From contig NZ_JAAIJZ010000005.1 in NCBI RefSeq assembly GCF_011752005.1, forward strand, positions 1-64,000: 64,000 nucleotides of DNA. The letters are read 5' to 3'. Each line of letters starts with the position of its first letter. Position 1 is the stretch's first letter. Made by a program: the position numbers and the translations under genes. The DNA is from Canibacter zhoujuaniae (GTDB lineage Bacteria; Actinomycetota; Actinomycetes; Actinomycetales; Microbacteriaceae). Shown in pieces: positions 61,843 through 64,000 of the stretch. Below the pieces are notes generated by a model. The model did no database searches. It had not been told where the DNA came from and saw nothing but the letters and a program-made list of their open reading frames with translations.

Positions 61843-62765
61843 TTAATCGCTGCTGCTCCCAGCATAAATACAGACGGACTCACGAAGTAGAAGAGCACAT
61901 GCAGTGCCAGTAGCACGCCCGTAACGGTTAAGAATGCGAGAGGGGTTTTGCGGGCTTTGCCGCGTTCATGCAAAGCTGTGAGCAGCCACATCAGCGCACC
62001 GCCGATGATTAGGCCTCCCAGATGTGCCTGCCATGAAATGTTCAGGCCCGGCAGAAAACCGATCGCGAAGTTAATAACGATCATCAGCACCAGGCCACCA
62101 GCGTTTACTCTGATCCGTTTCATCACAACCACGGTTGCCGCAAGCACACCAAAGAGTGCGCCCGACGCACCAACGGTTGCAGTTACTGCCGAGGCCGGGT
62201 CAAAAAGACTCCACAGCATCACGAAGGTGGATCCGCCAAGCCCCGAGAGCATAAAAAGCCACAGGAAGTTGCGGTGCCCGATCAATCGTTCAAGCTGGCG
62301 ACCGAACAGCCACAGCGCGAGCATATTGAAGGCGATGTGGGTGATGCCGCCAGTGGAGTGCGTGAATATCGAGGTGAGAGATCGCAGCGGCTCGAAATAA
62401 TACGGTGACGACGCAATGGGCACGTATGCGAGCAGGCCGGTCACCCCCGGGATTACTGACTGTGCGAGCCACACAAGCACGCATATGCCGATTATGGAAT
62501 ATGTCACAAACGGGTTATCTCGGTCAAAAAACTTTCGAGACCCAGAGCGTATGCTGCTCTGCAGCTGCGCACCGCGCGAAGGCTGTGCAGCTGCTGCGCA
62601 ATCAGGGCAGAGCACACCAACCGGCCCCGGTATCTGACAGTCACCGCAGACGGTGCACCCGCAACGCTGACAGAGCGTAAACGATGTTACCTGGGGGTGT
62701 CGGTAGCAAACATCACTGGCGTCTGGGTTTGCAGCTTCACCGTACTGCGGCCGGCTGGTGTTCAA
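61839..62765 (-). CDS. Rhomboid-family intramembrane serine protease
   Basis: 308 residues. An N-terminal zinc-ribbon/B-box-like segment ('CYRHPQV', 'CQRCGCTVCGDC', 'LCPDCA') precedes six helices with the Ser in 'VGASGALFG' and the His in 'WQAHLGGLI'. A standard actinobacterial form. Converges on the amidotransferase with a 4-nt overlap. Confidence 0.92.
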   Translation of the reverse strand: MNTSRPQYGEAANPDASDVCYRHPQVTSFTLCQRCGCTVCGDCQIPGPVGVLCPDCAAAAQPSRGAQLQSSIRSGSRKFFDRDNPFVTYSIIGICVLVWLAQSVIPGVTGLLAYVPIASSPYYFEPLRSLTSIFTHSTGGITHIAFNMLALWLFGRQLERLIGHRNFLWLFMLSGLGGSTFVMLWSLFDPASAVTATVGASGALFGVLAATVVVMKRIRVNAGGLVLMIVINFAIGFLPGLNISWQAHLGGLIIGGALMWLLTALHERGKARKTPLAFLTVTGVLLALHVLFYFVSPSVFMLGAAAIN

Positions 62766-62871
62766 GCTCTAAGTCCTATCTGAGTTAATCTTTAGCCGGT
62801 TTGCCGCGCTAATTTAAAACCCAAGTAAAACGGATTTAATATCCGGTAGCCAAATAGTTAAGGCTTGTTAG

Positions 62872-63381
62872 TTAGAGAGCCTCAACAGTTACTGCGGTCA
62901 TCACAACATCCTCAACAGGGCGATCCTGCGCACCGGTTGCAACAGACTCGATTGCGTCAACAACCGCCTGCGAAGCCTCGTCTGCGACCTCACCGAAGAT
63001 GGTGTGCTTACCCGTCAGGTAACCGGGCTCACTTGTTGTAATAAAGAACTGCGAACCATTAGTGCCCGCTAAGCGTCCGGTCATGTCGGGGCGCTTACCG
63101 GCGTTGGCCATCGCAAGCTGATACTTCTTGTTAAAAACAAGCTCCGGGTGAATCTCATCATCGAAGGTGTAGCCTGGCCCGCCCATGCCGGTGCCGGTTG
63201 GGTCACCTCCCTGGATCATGAAGCCCTGAATGATGCGGTGGAAGATCACACCGTCGTAAAAACCCTTTTCAGCCAGATCGACAAAGTTCTTCACCGTCTT
63301 TGGTGCGTGATCACCAAAAAGGTTAACGGTGATGTCACCGTGATTGGTTGAAATAGTTGCTTTATGAGTTGCATTAGTCAT
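62872..63381 (-). CDS. ppiA: Cyclophilin-type peptidyl-prolyl isomerase
   Basis: 169 residues. 'GFYDGVIFHRIIQGFMIQGGDPTGTGMGGPGYTF' and 'GSQFFIT' are the cyclophilin core; the catalytic Arg is in FHRI. Cytoplasmic, no signal. In the usual position after the rhomboid gene. Confidence 0.95.
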   Translation of the reverse strand: MTNATHKATISTNHGDITVNLFGDHAPKTVKNFVDLAEKGFYDGVIFHRIIQGFMIQGGDPTGTGMGGPGYTFDDEIHPELVFNKKYQLAMANAGKRPDMTGRLAGTNGSQFFITTSEPGYLTGKHTIFGEVADEASQAVVDAIESVATGAQDRPVEDVVMTAVTVEAL

Positions 63382-63601
63382 AGTTACATAGTGTAAACAA
63401 ACAGTGTCTGACTTATCTCAGTAAACAGCCACTAGCGAACAAAATTAATCGCAAACCCAAGCAGCGTTCTGTCGGTTTTATTCTGTTGCACCGCTCAGAA
63501 AGTGCTGATAGCTAGAGACTTTCCTACAAATTAGAGGATTTGCTCAGACTCACCTTGTACCATGTATTAACGAGAAATAACAACCCCTTTTGGAGGACAA
63601 C

Positions 63602-64000
63602 ATGTCACTCTCACGCAAACGTCGTCGTGAACTTAAAAAGCTTAACAAGCTCGCTAACGGTCTGCTGCAGGAGCAGCGCGAGGTGCTCGGTCACGCGGGT
63701 GTTGTGCTGGCAGAGGCTGGTCACCAAGCTCGCAAACTCGGTAATGAGCACCTTCTCCCACGCGTTGAGGGCGCTTACAATTCAGTTCGCCCAGCGGTTG
63801 AAACAGGTGTAGGCGCTGTGCGTTCAGTGTGGAATCGTTTCACCAAGGCTGCTACTCCGGTTGCTGCGAGCGCGCTGAGCAAAACTGTTAATGCGCTTGA
63901 GCAGGCTGAGCAGAAAGAGCTCGCTGATCGCCTTGCGCGTCTCGGTGTGAAGAGCGGTTTGATCAAGCGCAAGCGCCGTGTTGTGGGCGGCATCTTTGCT
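63602..64000 (+). CDS. Basic helical protein, partial at the right edge
   Basis: ATG 63602 with TTTTGGAGGA upstream opens a frame of 133 codons that runs off the window. It starts 'MSLSRKRRRELKKLNKLANG' and is rich in Lys, Arg and Ala with amphipathic helices. Similar small proteins sit in this neighbourhood in Microbacteriaceae. I do not recognise a domain. The 220 bp before it hold only its promoter region. Confidence 0.75.
   Translation, partial: MSLSRKRRRELKKLNKLANGLLQEQREVLGHAGVVLAEAGHQARKLGNEHLLPRVEGAYNSVRPAVETGVGAVRSVWNRFTKAATPVAASALSKTVNALEQAEQKELADRLARLGVKSGLIKRKRRVVGGIFA

Overview
The window looks like chromosome from a host-associated actinomycete, most plausibly a Microbacteriaceae-type member of the Micrococcales. 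The evidence is the order fhaA-fhaB-pstP-rodA-pbpA-pknA-pknB-crgA-class E sortase-pabA/trpG-like-rhomboid-cyclophilin, a NucS mismatch endonuclease, a DUF3662/FHA protein, and an LAXTG-type wall protein matched by a class E sortase. Base composition looks only moderately GC-rich by eye and is lower still in one accessory block (30-38.5 kb). The genus cannot be fixed from sequence alone.

Layout. 1-3.1 kb: a CopD-CtaG copper/cytochrome-oxidase assembly protein running off the left edge, HU, and a Dabb protein. 3.1-8.1 kb: a zinc-homeostasis block on the minus strand (znuA, znuC, two permeases, zur, then Cys-less L28, L33 and S14). 8.2-14.3 kb: one 2014-residue wall-anchored adhesin with eight SdrD B-like repeats and a 10-base G tract upstream. 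14.4-16.8 kb: mmsA and a FadR-type regulator. 16.9-19.7 kb: a TrpXYZ-type ABC transporter. 19.8-23.4 kb: an intact but apparently catalytically dead PutA homologue. 23.5-27.1 kb: efeUOB iron uptake. 27.1-29.1 kb: trhO and two YbjN genes.

29.2-38.4 kb is the accessory highlight. A tRNA-Tyr gene carries a 582-bp insertion flanked by a 13-bp direct repeat of its own 3' end, with an IS481-type remnant inside. Directly downstream lies an operon-like streptolysin S-type TOMM (thiazole/oxazole-modified peptide) cluster. Its precursor is 38 residues long and ends in W-C6-W-C-W followed by a hydrophobic tail. It is accompanied by an ABC exporter, a YcaO cyclodehydratase, an E1-like leader-binding protein, a SagB dehydrogenase, a CPBP protease, a second SagB-like protein lacking the active-site Lys-Tyr, a small membrane protein, and an amidohydrolase-fold protein lacking the metal-binding HxH. 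I consider this the most novel system in the window.

38.5-50.5 kb is housekeeping and catabolism: M13 peptidase, MATE exporter, NucS, SseB, TagD, YggS, an aldehyde dehydrogenase, tRNA-Leu(CAG), a GTPase of unknown role, and a nitrilase-permease pair divergent from its probable GntR regulator. 50.7-64 kb is the Ser/Thr kinase, cell-shape and division locus, then crgA, the class E sortase with a 57-residue membrane partner, a glutamine amidotransferase, a rhomboid protein, a cyclophilin, and a basic protein cut by the right edge.
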